Assembly: GCA_945865365.1 (NCBI GenBank)
Contig: CAMBDL010000013.1
Coordinates: 1 to 45,222 of the forward strand
Length of the DNA: 45,222 nt
Direction of reading: 5' to 3'
DNA from: Streptomyces griseus
GTDB taxonomy: Bacteria > Actinomycetota > Actinomycetes > Nanopelagicales > Nanopelagicaceae
Below, in pieces: positions 32,899 to 40,488 of this stretch. The notes under the pieces were generated by a model. It searched no databases. It was not told the origin of the DNA and saw only the letters and a list, made by a program, of their open reading frames with translations. A program made the translations under genes and the position numbers. Position 1 is the first letter of the stretch. Every line of letters begins with the position of its first letter.

Positions 32899-33710
32899 TG
32901 TTTACAATTATTTTTGTTTCAATGCTATTTGCAATTCCTGGGGGCTTGCTTTTCATAATTGATTCAGAGATAGATCCCATGAAAGAGTTGCAACTACGCG
33001 CTAAAAACACTGCCTCGCAAACGCGCGATAAGAGCGGTATTCACCCTCGATTGGAGGAGTTAGGCAAAAGTACCCTGCTTGACTATCAAAACTTTCGTAT
33101 TCGCCAAATTGGTTTCTGTGCAGCAAGTGCCACACTTGTGCTTGTTTTTCTCATTCTTTCCCATCGCTCACTCATTGCCGCGATATTGCTTTCAGGCGTG
33201 ACAGCTGCTGCAGTATTTGTGTTAATAGATAGAGAGCTAACGGGGCAGATAAAAAAACGCCGCCAGATGATTGAGGCTGAGTTTCCTGCGATTATCGAAA
33301 TGCTCACGCTAGCCATATCTGCAGGTGAAACCCCAATGAGCGCAATGTTGCGTATAGCTGAATCTGCAGATGGTGCCTTAGCCAAAGAGTTCGGAATAGT
33401 AATCAACTCGGTGCGAAATGGTGAACCTTTACACATAAGTTTGGATGCCATGGGTCGTCGCGTTAAATCAGTAATGATTCGCAGGTTTATTGATGCAATA
33501 GTCACGGCAACTTTGCGTGGTGCACCACTGATCGAAGTTCTATCCAGACATGCAGTTGAGGCGCGCGCAAATCAACGCAATATAGTCATGGCCGCAGCAG
33601 GTAAGGCTGAGATCTCAATGATGATTCCAGTTGTCTTTCTTATTCTGCCAATCTCAATTCTCTTTGCCTTATGGCCATCGCTAACAAATCTAAATCTGTT
33701 TGCAAGCTAA
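32898..33710 (+). CDS. tadC: Tad platform protein TadC-like (T2SSF domain)
   Basis: A 270-residue T2SSF protein. An N-terminal TM helix (FTIIFVSMLFAIPGGLLFII) and a pair of TM helices near 75-120 precede the T2SSF core (EAEFPAIIEMLTLAISAGETPMSAMLRIAES, then VKSVMIRRFIDAIVTATLRGAPLIEVLSRHAVEARANQRN). It ends with a TM helix (MMIPVVFLILPISILFALWPSL). The ATG overlaps the tadB stop (TAATG) behind a GGAAGG Shine-Dalgarno. The stop overlaps the convergent whiB stop within the four bases CTAA. Confidence 0.88.
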   Translation: MFTIIFVSMLFAIPGGLLFIIDSEIDPMKELQLRAKNTASQTRDKSGIHPRLEELGKSTLLDYQNFRIRQIGFCAASATLVLVFLILSHRSLIAAILLSGVTAAAVFVLIDRELTGQIKKRRQMIEAEFPAIIEMLTLAISAGETPMSAMLRIAESADGALAKEFGIVINSVRNGEPLHISLDAMGRRVKSVMIRRFIDAIVTATLRGAPLIEVLSRHAVEARANQRNIVMAAAGKAEISMMIPVVFLILPISILFALWPSLTNLNLFAS

Positions 33711-34126
33711 GCAGCACTTTCCTCACGCTCTGATTGACTAGAAGCAGGAGAAGCGACCTCTAGTTGCATAGGTAGGTTTTGAATTGGTGCAGTGCGTGCA
33801 GCAACTTCAACGGCAGTTGGGCGACCAGCCTTGCGCTTGCGAGCGATGATGCGACCATCTTCAAATAGTTCACCACCCCATACACCTGCGGGCTCTTGGC
33901 GCGAAAGCGCACCCTCTAAACATTGTGTGCGCACGGGGCATCCACCACAGAGTGATTTAGCTTCGGCAATCGCCAACTCATCATCAGAGAAGTACATCTC
34001 AGGATCTGCAGTGTGACAGGGCAGATTAAATGATGAACCATCGGAATATGTGCCTGTTACGGCATCCAAGCCGATCTTCTCATCTGCCCAGCCTGGTACT
34101 AGTAGTTCGCTGAAGAGAACGCTCAT
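33707..34126 (-). CDS. whiB7: WhiB7-like iron-sulfur transcriptional regulator
   Basis: A 139-residue Wbl protein. Four Fe-S Cys are at positions 37, 60, 63 and 69 (LPCHTADPEMYF; LCGGCPVRTQC). Next come EPAGVWGGELFEDGRI and the basic AT-hook-like RKRKAGRP. The G-V-W-G-G-E plus K-R-x-x-G-R-P combination is that of WhiB7, which binds sigma-A and activates antibiotic-resistance genes in mycobacteria and WblC regulons in Streptomyces. It has longer N- and C-terminal extensions than the ~90-residue mycobacterial protein. The ATG at 34126 has a GAGGTG Shine-Dalgarno; an in-frame GTG at 34135 is possible. Its 5' leader carries an upstream ORF and terminator (see separate entries). Confidence 0.87.
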   Translation of the reverse strand: MSVLFSELLVPGWADEKIGLDAVTGTYSDGSSFNLPCHTADPEMYFSDDELAIAEAKSLCGGCPVRTQCLEGALSRQEPAGVWGGELFEDGRIIARKRKAGRPTAVEVAARTAPIQNLPMQLEVASPASSQSEREESAA

Positions 34127-34217
34127 CGTCCTCACCTCTTCTCTGTTTGGCTAACACTTTCGATGTTAGGTACTGCTCCGGTTGTTCCTAGTTAGTAGTT
34201 AGTTCTTTCGGGTAATG

Positions 34218-34254
34218 AAAAAGGGCCCGAATCCTTTGTGGATTCGAGGCCCTT
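34218..34254 (-). terminator. Intrinsic terminator in the whiB7 leader
   Basis: In the minus direction AAGGGCCTCGAATCC (34254-34240), loop ACAAA, GGATTCGGGCCCTT (34234-34221), then a U-run (34222-34218). The stem is 14 bp with one bulged U. It ends about 90 nt before the whiB7 start and 24 nt after the upstream ORF stop. Confidence 0.9.
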
Positions 34255-34310
34255 GGCTTCTAGTTCTTTATCGATGTTTATCGAGTAGAACCCCAAGTGG
34301 CCTCGTATCC
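34218..34310 (-). promoter_or_regulatory. Putative translation-sensing attenuator of whiB7 (three-arm switch)
   Basis: Arm 1, GGATACGAGGCCACTTGG (34310-34293), lies inside the last codons of the upstream ORF. Arm 2, CCAAGGGCCTCGAATCC (34256-34240), is the 5' arm of the terminator, and arm 3 (34234-34221) its 3' arm. Arm 1 pairs with arm 2 over 16 base pairs with a single A-A mismatch and one bulged A, which would exclude the terminator. A ribosome completing the ORF would cover arm 1 and let the terminator form; a ribosome stalled earlier would leave arm 1 free and allow read-through into whiB7. The pairing is read directly from the sequence; the mechanism is inferred from known whiB7/wblC leaders. 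Confidence 0.7.
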
Positions 34311-34436
34311 GGCATAGAAAGCTGCGTAAAACGCTGGCTTTGCGGTATGCCATGTTGAAGGCTTATTGGTTGTATGAGCAGAAGGAATGACAGCAGAACG
34401 CATTGCGTTTGCTGGAACGAATGAGCTGTTAGACAT
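34278..34436 (-). CDS. 52-residue upstream ORF / putative leader peptide of whiB7
   Basis: A small ORF starting MSNSSFVPANAM and ending AAFYAGYEATWGSTR. A GAGGGG Shine-Dalgarno lies about eight bases upstream of the ATG at 34436; in-frame codons further up to 34472 precede that site and are rejected. It has no TM helix and is rich in Ala, Ser, Thr and aromatic residues toward the C-terminus. It sits between a good promoter and an intrinsic terminator, both in the same direction as whiB7. Codons G-Y-E-A-T-W near the end form arm 1 of the proposed antiterminator, so it is best read as a regulatory leader ORF. An independent small protein gene with its own terminator is the alternative. I recognise no homologue. 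Confidence 0.72.
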   Translation of the reverse strand: MSNSSFVPANAMRSAVIPSAHTTNKPSTWHTAKPAFYAAFYAGYEATWGSTR

Positions 34437-34489
34437 ATTCGCTTCCCCTCTATTCACCCGCGTCCTCGCCATGAGAACGGTGAACCGTA

Positions 34490-34519
34490 AGGGTAAAGCA
34501 TGGTGGCAATTTCATGCAA
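34490..34519 (-). promoter_or_regulatory. Promoter of the whiB7 leader transcript
   Basis: Minus-strand TTGCAT (34519-34514), 18 nt, TACCCT (34495-34490), giving a start near 34483 and a ~47-nt leader before the upstream ORF. AT-rich sequence (AATTTTAA, about 34536-34543) lies upstream of the -35, the side where WhiB7-type proteins contact DNA at their own promoters. Confidence 0.5.
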
Positions 34520-34559
34520 GTTGATTACTGCCGCCTTAAAATTGGGTATTTCAAAAGGG

Positions 34560-34588
34560 TTCTCAGCGTGGATTCAATGAATTACTAT
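34560..34588 (+). promoter_or_regulatory. Possible promoter of the ABC transporter operon
   Basis: TTCTCA (34560-34565), 17 nt, TACTAT (34583-34588). It is the best match in the ~170-bp gap before the first permease gene, and is divergent from the whiB7 leader promoter. Confidence 0.35.
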
Positions 34589-34640
34589 CGACACCTGCTG
34601 GCTAGGCCAACGGTGAAGCTGCGATGAAAGGTCTCCTGCA

Positions 34641-35609
34641 TTGAGTAAGAAAGCCGGCTTGGTCATAGGTGCGCCAATTGAAGGCCGCTCACCTACCCGA
34701 ATGGCATGGGAGCGAATCAAGGGTGATCGGACGGCAAAAATTTCAACTTTTACAATTGGAGTATTTGTAACGCTCGCCTTAACCGCACCTATCTTCACAT
34801 GGATACTTCATACCTCCCCCGATCAATTTCATCCTGAAACTCTCGATCCAGTTTTTGGTACAAACCCCATTGGAAAATTTGGCGGTATCTCATCTGAGCA
34901 TTGGTTCGGTGTTGAGCCACGAACAGGCCGCGATGTATTTTTGCGCTTTGCATATGGAGCAAGAACTTCCTTGTCTATTGCTTTATCTGCAACAGCATTA
35001 GCAACTGTCATTGGTGTACTAGTCGGATTAATATCAGGATTTTATGGAAAGAAAATAGACCTTGTACTTTCGCGAACTATGGAAATTATCTTGGCATTCC
35101 CATCGATTCTCTTTGCACTAGCCGTTACGCCAGTATTTGAAAATGTTTTAGAAGGGTGGGGAGTTCCAACTGGTAATACAACTCGAATTCCCGTCATGAT
35201 TATTGTCCTATCAATGTTTGGGTGGCCGTACATAGCTCGTATTGTTCGTGGTCAAGTTATCTCTATCCGTGAAAAAGAATTTGTTGAAGCTGCCCGCTCA
35301 ATTGGTGCTTCTCGAACTCACTTAGTTTTTAGAGAGATTCTTCCTAATCTTTGGGCGCCTATCTTAGTAACTGTAGCTTTGAACATTCCAACAATGATCA
35401 CGGCTGAAGCGGCACTCACATTTCTGGGCGCTGGAGTAATTGATCCAACATCTGATTGGGGCGCAATGCTTCTTGCTTCTGTGCCGTTCTATAGCGTCGA
35501 TCCAACTTATACATTCATTCCAGGATTTGGACTATTTCTCTTAGTTTTAGCTTTCAATCTTCTCGGCGACAGCGTTAGAGATGCGTTAGACCCACGGAGT
35601 TCCCGATAG
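34641..35609 (+). CDS. oppC: Oligopeptide-type ABC transporter permease (OppC/DppC-like)
   Basis: A 322-residue binding-protein-dependent permease. An N-terminal cytoplasmic tail and TM1 (FTIGVFVTLALTAPIFTWIL, about 37-56) are followed by an extracellular segment with HWFGVEPRTGRDVFLRFAYGARTSLSIAL, typical of OppC. The EAA loop is FVEAARSIGASRTHLVFREILPNLWAPI (about 212-239). Five further TM helices follow, ending NLLGDSVRDALDPR. The start is TTG at 34641, the only start codon between the upstream in-frame stop (34614-34616) and an ATG at residue 21, with GAAAGG about nine bases before it. It is placed first, ahead of the binding protein, whereas Opp operons usually run A-B-C-D-F. Confidence 0.9.
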   Translation: MSKKAGLVIGAPIEGRSPTRMAWERIKGDRTAKISTFTIGVFVTLALTAPIFTWILHTSPDQFHPETLDPVFGTNPIGKFGGISSEHWFGVEPRTGRDVFLRFAYGARTSLSIALSATALATVIGVLVGLISGFYGKKIDLVLSRTMEIILAFPSILFALAVTPVFENVLEGWGVPTGNTTRIPVMIIVLSMFGWPYIARIVRGQVISIREKEFVEAARSIGASRTHLVFREILPNLWAPILVTVALNIPTMITAEAALTFLGAGVIDPTSDWGAMLLASVPFYSVDPTYTFIPGFGLFLLVLAFNLLGDSVRDALDPRSSR

Positions 35610-35661
35610 AACATATGACTATCGGGCGCAAAAAACACCCTATCGATAAGAAAGGACTCAC

Positions 35662-37380
35662 ATGAGTCTAAAGAAGAAGGCCCTAGCGGTCGTTGGAGCA
35701 GTTGCACTAGCTTCTACAACTCTGCTTTCAGCACATGCTGCATCTGCAGCGGAAACCTTTACTACGCCAGTTGCCCCAATTAAGGGCGCTGTAAAAGGTG
35801 GAACTGTGACAATCTTGGCTCAAGGAGATTTCGAACACCTTGATCCAGCACGTAACTATGTTGGTGGAACTCTTGATTTCTACCGTTTATTTACGCGCAC
35901 ACTTACCCAGTACCGAACAGTTAACGGGAAAACAGATCTAGTCCCAGACGTTGCTGCCGACTTGGGTACAACCAAAGATGGTGGAAAGACTTGGACATTT
36001 AAGCTTCGCACCAATCTCAAGTATGAAGATGGAAAAAAGATTACTTGTGCAGATATGAAGTATGGCGTTATGCGCTCATACAACGATGACATTCTTGATG
36101 GCGGACCAACCTATGCCAAGGATTTCATTGATAACCCAACTAGCTACAAGGGTCCATACACAGAGCCAGGAAAAGATCTACCAACCGTAATCTGTAGCCC
36201 TAAGGGCGATGCAATTACATTTAAGTTGGCAATTCCAGTTCCATATTTCCCTTATGTAACTACTTTTGGTGCATTTTCACCAATTCCAAAGGCGAAAGAT
36301 ACCAAGCAGAACTATGAACTGCGTCCGCTTTCAAGCGGTCCATACAAGATTGAATCCTATTCACGCGGTAAAGAACTTGTATTGATTCGTAATGATCAGT
36401 GGGATGCTAAGACAGATCCACTTCGTTGGAACTATCCAGATGAATATCGCGTAATCATGGGTGCTGATCAAAATGTAATCGAGCAAAGCTTGATTTCTGA
36501 TTCAGGTAATGCAAAGACATCTGTTTCATTTGATACAAACATTATTACAAACCTTTCAAAGGTACTTAATGTTGCTAAGTACAAGGATCGCCTATTTAAC
36601 TTCGATAGTGCGTACAACCGTTACTATGCAATCAATGTTGATACTGTTAAAGATGTAAATGTGCGTAAAGCTATTCAATGTGCAGTTGACTTCAAGTCAA
36701 TCTTGCTAGCTGCTGGCGGAACTTCTGCCGGATCTTATGCAAACTCAACAATTCCTAAATCAATCTCTGGTGCATACCGTAACTTCAATGTTTGCGGTCG
36801 CGATGTTTCTAAGAAGCCAGAGGCACAGCTAGAGCAAGCCAAGGCATTCCTTGCTAAAGCTACAAATCCAAAGACTACTTTGCGTCTTGCATACCGCGAT
36901 CGTGGCGTAGAGCCTCTTCGCGCTGCCGCACTTGAGCAGAGCCTTAAGGCTGCAGGATTCACAGTAATCATGGACAAGTACCCTTCATCTGACTTCTATG
37001 CACCAGCTGCAAAGCGCGGTGTAGCAAATGAGCCAGACATCATTCAGACATCATGGGCATTTGACTGGGCTGCGGCTTCAGGAATTGTTTATGCCTTGTT
37101 TGATGCTCGCACAATGAGTCCAGAGGATGCCAAGAGCAATCAGTCACGCGGAGATTTCGCTGACTTGCAGAAGCTCTTTGTAAAAGCTGACACATCAGCA
37201 ACAGCTGCTCAGGAAAAAATCTTGGGTGACATTGAGCAGAGCTTGATCGTCGATAAGGCTGCGCACGTATCTGTCTACTTTGAAACCTCTCACTACATGG
37301 GTGGTTCCAAGATAGGCGGACTACAAGTTGATGGTGGATATTCCACACTCAGCGTTCTAGGCGCTTACGTTAAAAAGTAA
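35662..37380 (+). CDS. oppA: Extracellular solute-binding protein, family 5 (peptide-type)
   Basis: A 572-residue SBP_bac_5 protein. A Sec signal peptide (MSLKKKALAVVGAVALASTT, ending LSAHAASAAE) is followed by the mature start GGTVTILAQGDFEHLDPARNYVGGT, then the family motif region LVPDVAADLGTTKDGGKTWTFKLRTNLKYEDGK. A CADMKYGVMRS segment and the C-terminal lobe with EPDIIQTSWAFDWAA complete the fold. There is no lipobox Cys at the cleavage region, which is unusual for a monoderm transporter. The ATG follows AAAGGACTCAC. It lies 52 bp after the first permease gene. Substrate is probably peptides, but nickel or other ligands of family 5 cannot be excluded. Confidence 0.93.
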   Translation: MSLKKKALAVVGAVALASTTLLSAHAASAAETFTTPVAPIKGAVKGGTVTILAQGDFEHLDPARNYVGGTLDFYRLFTRTLTQYRTVNGKTDLVPDVAADLGTTKDGGKTWTFKLRTNLKYEDGKKITCADMKYGVMRSYNDDILDGGPTYAKDFIDNPTSYKGPYTEPGKDLPTVICSPKGDAITFKLAIPVPYFPYVTTFGAFSPIPKAKDTKQNYELRPLSSGPYKIESYSRGKELVLIRNDQWDAKTDPLRWNYPDEYRVIMGADQNVIEQSLISDSGNAKTSVSFDTNIITNLSKVLNVAKYKDRLFNFDSAYNRYYAINVDTVKDVNVRKAIQCAVDFKSILLAAGGTSAGSYANSTIPKSISGAYRNFNVCGRDVSKKPEAQLEQAKAFLAKATNPKTTLRLAYRDRGVEPLRAAALEQSLKAAGFTVIMDKYPSSDFYAPAAKRGVANEPDIIQTSWAFDWAAASGIVYALFDARTMSPEDAKSNQSRGDFADLQKLFVKADTSATAAQEKILGDIEQSLIVDKAAHVSVYFETSHYMGGSKIGGLQVDGGYSTLSVLGAYVKK

Positions 37381-37399
37381 GTATCTAGATTAGTAATCG

Positions 37400-37437
37400 C
37401 TTAAGTGGGGGTGGATGCAAATCCATCCCCACTTAAG
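37400..37437 (+). promoter_or_regulatory. Perfect 17-bp hairpin with GCAA tetraloop in the ABC operon
   Basis: The 17 bases at 37400-37416 pair without a mismatch (one G-U) with 37421-37437 around the GNRA loop GCAA. There is no U-tract after it. It sits 20 bp after the binding-protein stop and 55 bp before the next permease gene, a place where stem-loops protect the upstream mRNA from 3' exonucleases or cause partial termination. A second copy of ACTTAAG at 37449-37455 could pair with CTTAAGT at 37432-37438 in an alternative fold. Confidence 0.75.
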
Positions 37438-37491
37438 TACTACTAACTACTTAAGGTGGAGTTTTACAACTAGTGCCAGAAGGGGGGATTG

Positions 37492-38484
37492 ATGCTCAAG
37501 TACACATTACGTCGCGTAGTTAGCGGAACACTCGTACTTGGAATCGTCTCTGCAATAGTTTTCGCAATTTTCTACATCCTACCCTCTGACCCTGCACGCC
37601 TGGCTTGTGGAAAATCTTGTACCCCCGAATTAGTCGCACGTATTCAAGTGGCTCTTGAACTTGATCAGACTCTTCCAATTCAATACGGGCGTTTTATTAA
37701 AGGAATCTTTGTTGGCCGCACATATTTAGAAAATACAGATGCTTCACGTGAATGCGGCGCTCCATGTCTTGGTTATTCATACCAGACTGATTTACCAGTA
37801 ACTGAACTTTTGATGGATCGCCTACCTGCAACTCTTTCAATCGCGGTTGGGGCATCCATTCTCTGGCTTCTTATAGGCCTATCTAGCGGCATTATCTCCG
37901 CCCTACGCAGAGGAACGTGGATTGATAGAACTTCTCAAAGTTTTGCTTTGGCAGCTGCATCTCTGCAGATTTATTTTGTTGGCTTAATTTTGCAGTTTAT
38001 TTTTGTGGACAAACTGGCATGGCTCCCAATGCCTGGCTATACGTCACCATTTGATTATCCGTTGGACTGGGCAAAACAAATGGTGTTGCCATGGTTGACA
38101 TTGGCATTTCTACTTTCAGCGATTTATTCTCGTCTTACTCGTTCAGGTATGATTGAAACAATGGGTGAAGATTTTGTGCGTACTGCACGTGCAAAAGGTT
38201 TGAGTAATCGTGATATCAATTTGAAGCATGTACTACGAGCTGCAATGACGCCTATAGTCACAGTTTTTGGTTTAGATCTAGGCTCACTTCTTGGCGGAGC
38301 AGTTATCACTGAGTATGTGTTCAATATTCCGGGATTAGGAAAGCTATCGACGGAAGCAGTAACTAATTTAGACTTACCCGTTGTTACTGGAACGGTTTTG
38401 TTCGCAGCATTCTTTATTATTACAGCAAATATTCTTGTAGACCTACTGTATTCCGTTCTTGACCCTAAGGTACGGCTCACATGA
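37492..38484 (+). CDS. oppB: Oligopeptide-type ABC transporter permease (OppB/DppB-like)
   Basis: A 330-residue permease. TM1 is near the N-terminus (VSGTLVLGIVSAIVFAIFYIL), with the family's LPSDPARLACGKSCTPE segment just after it. The EAA loop is FVRTARAKGLSNRDINLKHVLRAAMTPIVTVFGLDLGSLLGG (about 222-263). The last TM and tail are [19 protein letters not shown]. The extracellular loop has four Cys (ACGKSC and ECGAPC) that may form disulfides. The ATG at 37492 has AGGGGGG just upstream; an in-frame TTG at 37489 is the alternative. The stop overlaps the next gene by ATGA. Confidence 0.92.
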   Translation: MLKYTLRRVVSGTLVLGIVSAIVFAIFYILPSDPARLACGKSCTPELVARIQVALELDQTLPIQYGRFIKGIFVGRTYLENTDASRECGAPCLGYSYQTDLPVTELLMDRLPATLSIAVGASILWLLIGLSSGIISALRRGTWIDRTSQSFALAAASLQIYFVGLILQFIFVDKLAWLPMPGYTSPFDYPLDWAKQMVLPWLTLAFLLSAIYSRLTRSGMIETMGEDFVRTARAKGLSNRDINLKHVLRAAMTPIVTVFGLDLGSLLGGAVITEYVFNIPGLGKLSTEAVTNLDLPVVTGTVLFAAFFIITANILVDLLYSVLDPKVRLT

Positions 38485-39506
38485 GCGCTTTCCTTGAAGT
38501 AAAGAATCTCTCTGTTGCTTTTCCAACTGATGATGGACTTGTACAAGCCGTTGACTCACTTTCATTTTCGGTAGAAAAAGGAAAGACTCTAGGAATCGTA
38601 GGCGAGTCTGGTTCCGGCAAATCTGTAACAAGTCTTGCAATTCTAGGTTTGCAAAAAGGTTCGAAGGCAAGAGTTTCAGGTGAAATTTGGGTTGATGGCA
38701 TGGAGGTCGTAGCTGCCTCAGAAGGAGATATTCGAAAGCTACGTGGCAAAGCAATGGCGATGGTTTTTCAAGATTCACTTGCAGCGCTGCATCCTTACTA
38801 CACAGTTGGTCACCAAATTGCTGAGGGTTATCTTGTTCATAACAAGCTCCCTAAGAAAGCAGCTCTATCGCGTGCTATAGAAATGCTCGATCGCGTTGGA
38901 ATTCCAGAGCCACAAAAGCGCGTTAATGACTATCCACACCAATTTTCAGGCGGCATGCGACAGCGAGCGATGATAGCAATGGCACTCTCATGTAATCCTT
39001 CTTTGCTCATTGCAGATGAACCCACGACAGCACTTGATGTAACTGTCCAGGCACAGATTCTAGAGCTGTTACGCGATCTTCAAAGGGAGTTTGGAACAGC
39101 GATTATTTTGATTACCCACGATCTCGGGGTAGTAGCAGAGACCGCCGATGATATTTTGTTGATGTATGCCGGCAAACAAATTGAATATGGAACCGTTCGA
39201 GATGTCTTGCAAGTTCCGCAGCATCCATACGCCTGGGGTCTATTAACATCGATTCCCCGTCTCACCGGTGATCCAAATCTTCCACTGACTGCAATTAAAG
39301 GCGCACCACCCAGTTTAATTTCTGTACCGCCTGGCTGTGCATTTCACCCACGCTGCACATACGTAGACAATGTAGGTACAGCGTGCGCCACAATCATTCC
39401 AGAGTTAATTCCTGTTTCAGAGGGTAAGCATCACTCAGTACGCTGCCATATGAGCACAAAAGTTCGTGAAGGATTATTCTCTAGTCAGGTAGCACCACAA
39501 CTATGA
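38481..39506 (+). CDS. oppD: Oligopeptide ABC transporter ATP-binding protein (OppD/DppD-like)
   Basis: A 341-residue ABC ATPase with Walker [18 protein letters not shown], signature [34 protein letters not shown] (signature plus Walker B) and switch His in LITHDLGV. The C-terminal oligopeptide/dipeptide-transporter extension has the Cys cluster [13 protein letters not shown] and VRCH, which in this family can bind an iron-sulfur cluster. Start and stop both overlap neighbours by ATGA, so expression is coupled with oppB and oppF. Confidence 0.94.
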   Translation: MSAFLEVKNLSVAFPTDDGLVQAVDSLSFSVEKGKTLGIVGESGSGKSVTSLAILGLQKGSKARVSGEIWVDGMEVVAASEGDIRKLRGKAMAMVFQDSLAALHPYYTVGHQIAEGYLVHNKLPKKAALSRAIEMLDRVGIPEPQKRVNDYPHQFSGGMRQRAMIAMALSCNPSLLIADEPTTALDVTVQAQILELLRDLQREFGTAIILITHDLGVVAETADDILLMYAGKQIEYGTVRDVLQVPQHPYAWGLLTSIPRLTGDPNLPLTAIKGAPPSLISVPPGCAFHPRCTYVDNVGTACATIIPELIPVSEGKHHSVRCHMSTKVREGLFSSQVAPQL

Positions 39507-40483
39507 CATCAATAAATAATCCAATTCTCAGTGTGCATGGATTGACTAAGCACTTTGCCGGAGGACGCGAGGAATTTTTTGGCAAACGAGATGTTGTCCA
39601 AGCAGTTGATGGCGTCAAATTTGAGGTTGCAGCTGGCGAAGCACTTGCTCTTGTCGGAGAGTCTGGATGTGGAAAGTCTACAACTGGGCGTTTAATAACA
39701 CGTTTGTTGGAGCCAACCGCTGGAACTGTAGTTTTTGAAGGTCAAGATATTTCGCATTTTTCTAATACACAGATGAGACCCATTAGAACCCAGTTACAAA
39801 TGATTTTCCAGGATCCCTATGCATCTCTTAATCCTCGACATACAGTTGGAACCATAGTTTCGACTCCATTTAAAATTAATAAAGTAACACCAGAGGGTGG
39901 CGTTAAGAAACGTGTACAAGAGATTCTTGAAATTGTTGGCTTAAACCCTGAGCACTATAACCGCTACCCGCATGAGTTTTCTGGGGGGCAACGCCAGCGT
40001 ATTGGCATAGCCCGTGCGTTAGCTCTGCGCCCTAAATTGATTGTCGCCGATGAGCCAGTGAGTGCGTTGGATGTATCTATACAGGCTCAAATAATTAATT
40101 TGATGAAAGAGTTGCAGAAAGATTTTGGCCTCACATTCGTTTTTATCGCCCACGACTTAGCTGTCGTTCGACACTTTGCGCAACGTGTGGCGGTCATGTA
40201 TTTAGGAAATATTGTTGAAATTGCAGACCGTGACACTTTATATGCCACTCCAAAGCATCCGTATACAAAGGCTCTCTTATCTGCAGTTCCAGAAGCTGAT
40301 CCTGATGCCATCGGCGCTCGTGAACGAATTCGATTAACTGGCGATATTCCAAATCCAATCAACCCGCCTTCTGGTTGCCGTTTTAGAACTAGATGCTGGA
40401 AAGCTGCTGAAATCTGTGCCACGCAAGCGCCTGCCTTGTTACAGATTGGTGCAACTCAGGTAGCTTGTCATTTTCCTGAATAA
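39503..40483 (+). CDS. oppF: Oligopeptide ABC transporter ATP-binding protein (OppF/DppF-like)
   Basis: A 326-residue ABC ATPase with Walker A GESGCGKSTTGRLI, signature FSGGQRQRIGIARALALRPKLIVADEPVSALDVS and HDLAVV switch. The C-terminal extension has PPSGCRFRTRCWKAAEIC and VACHF, the same Cys pattern as its partner. It pairs with OppD to energise the transporter. It is the last gene of the operon and ends five bases from the convergent uvrD2 stop, with no clear terminator between them. Confidence 0.94.
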   Translation: MTSINNPILSVHGLTKHFAGGREEFFGKRDVVQAVDGVKFEVAAGEALALVGESGCGKSTTGRLITRLLEPTAGTVVFEGQDISHFSNTQMRPIRTQLQMIFQDPYASLNPRHTVGTIVSTPFKINKVTPEGGVKKRVQEILEIVGLNPEHYNRYPHEFSGGQRQRIGIARALALRPKLIVADEPVSALDVSIQAQIINLMKELQKDFGLTFVFIAHDLAVVRHFAQRVAVMYLGNIVEIADRDTLYATPKHPYTKALLSAVPEADPDAIGARERIRLTGDIPNPINPPSGCRFRTRCWKAAEICATQAPALLQIGATQVACHFPE

Positions 40484-40488
40484 CTTAA

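Noticed and set aside
37040-37348. Minus-strand ORF within the binding-protein gene
   Set aside because: Its translation is rich in His, Gln, Arg and Cys, typical of an antisense shadow, and the sense gene is fully conserved.
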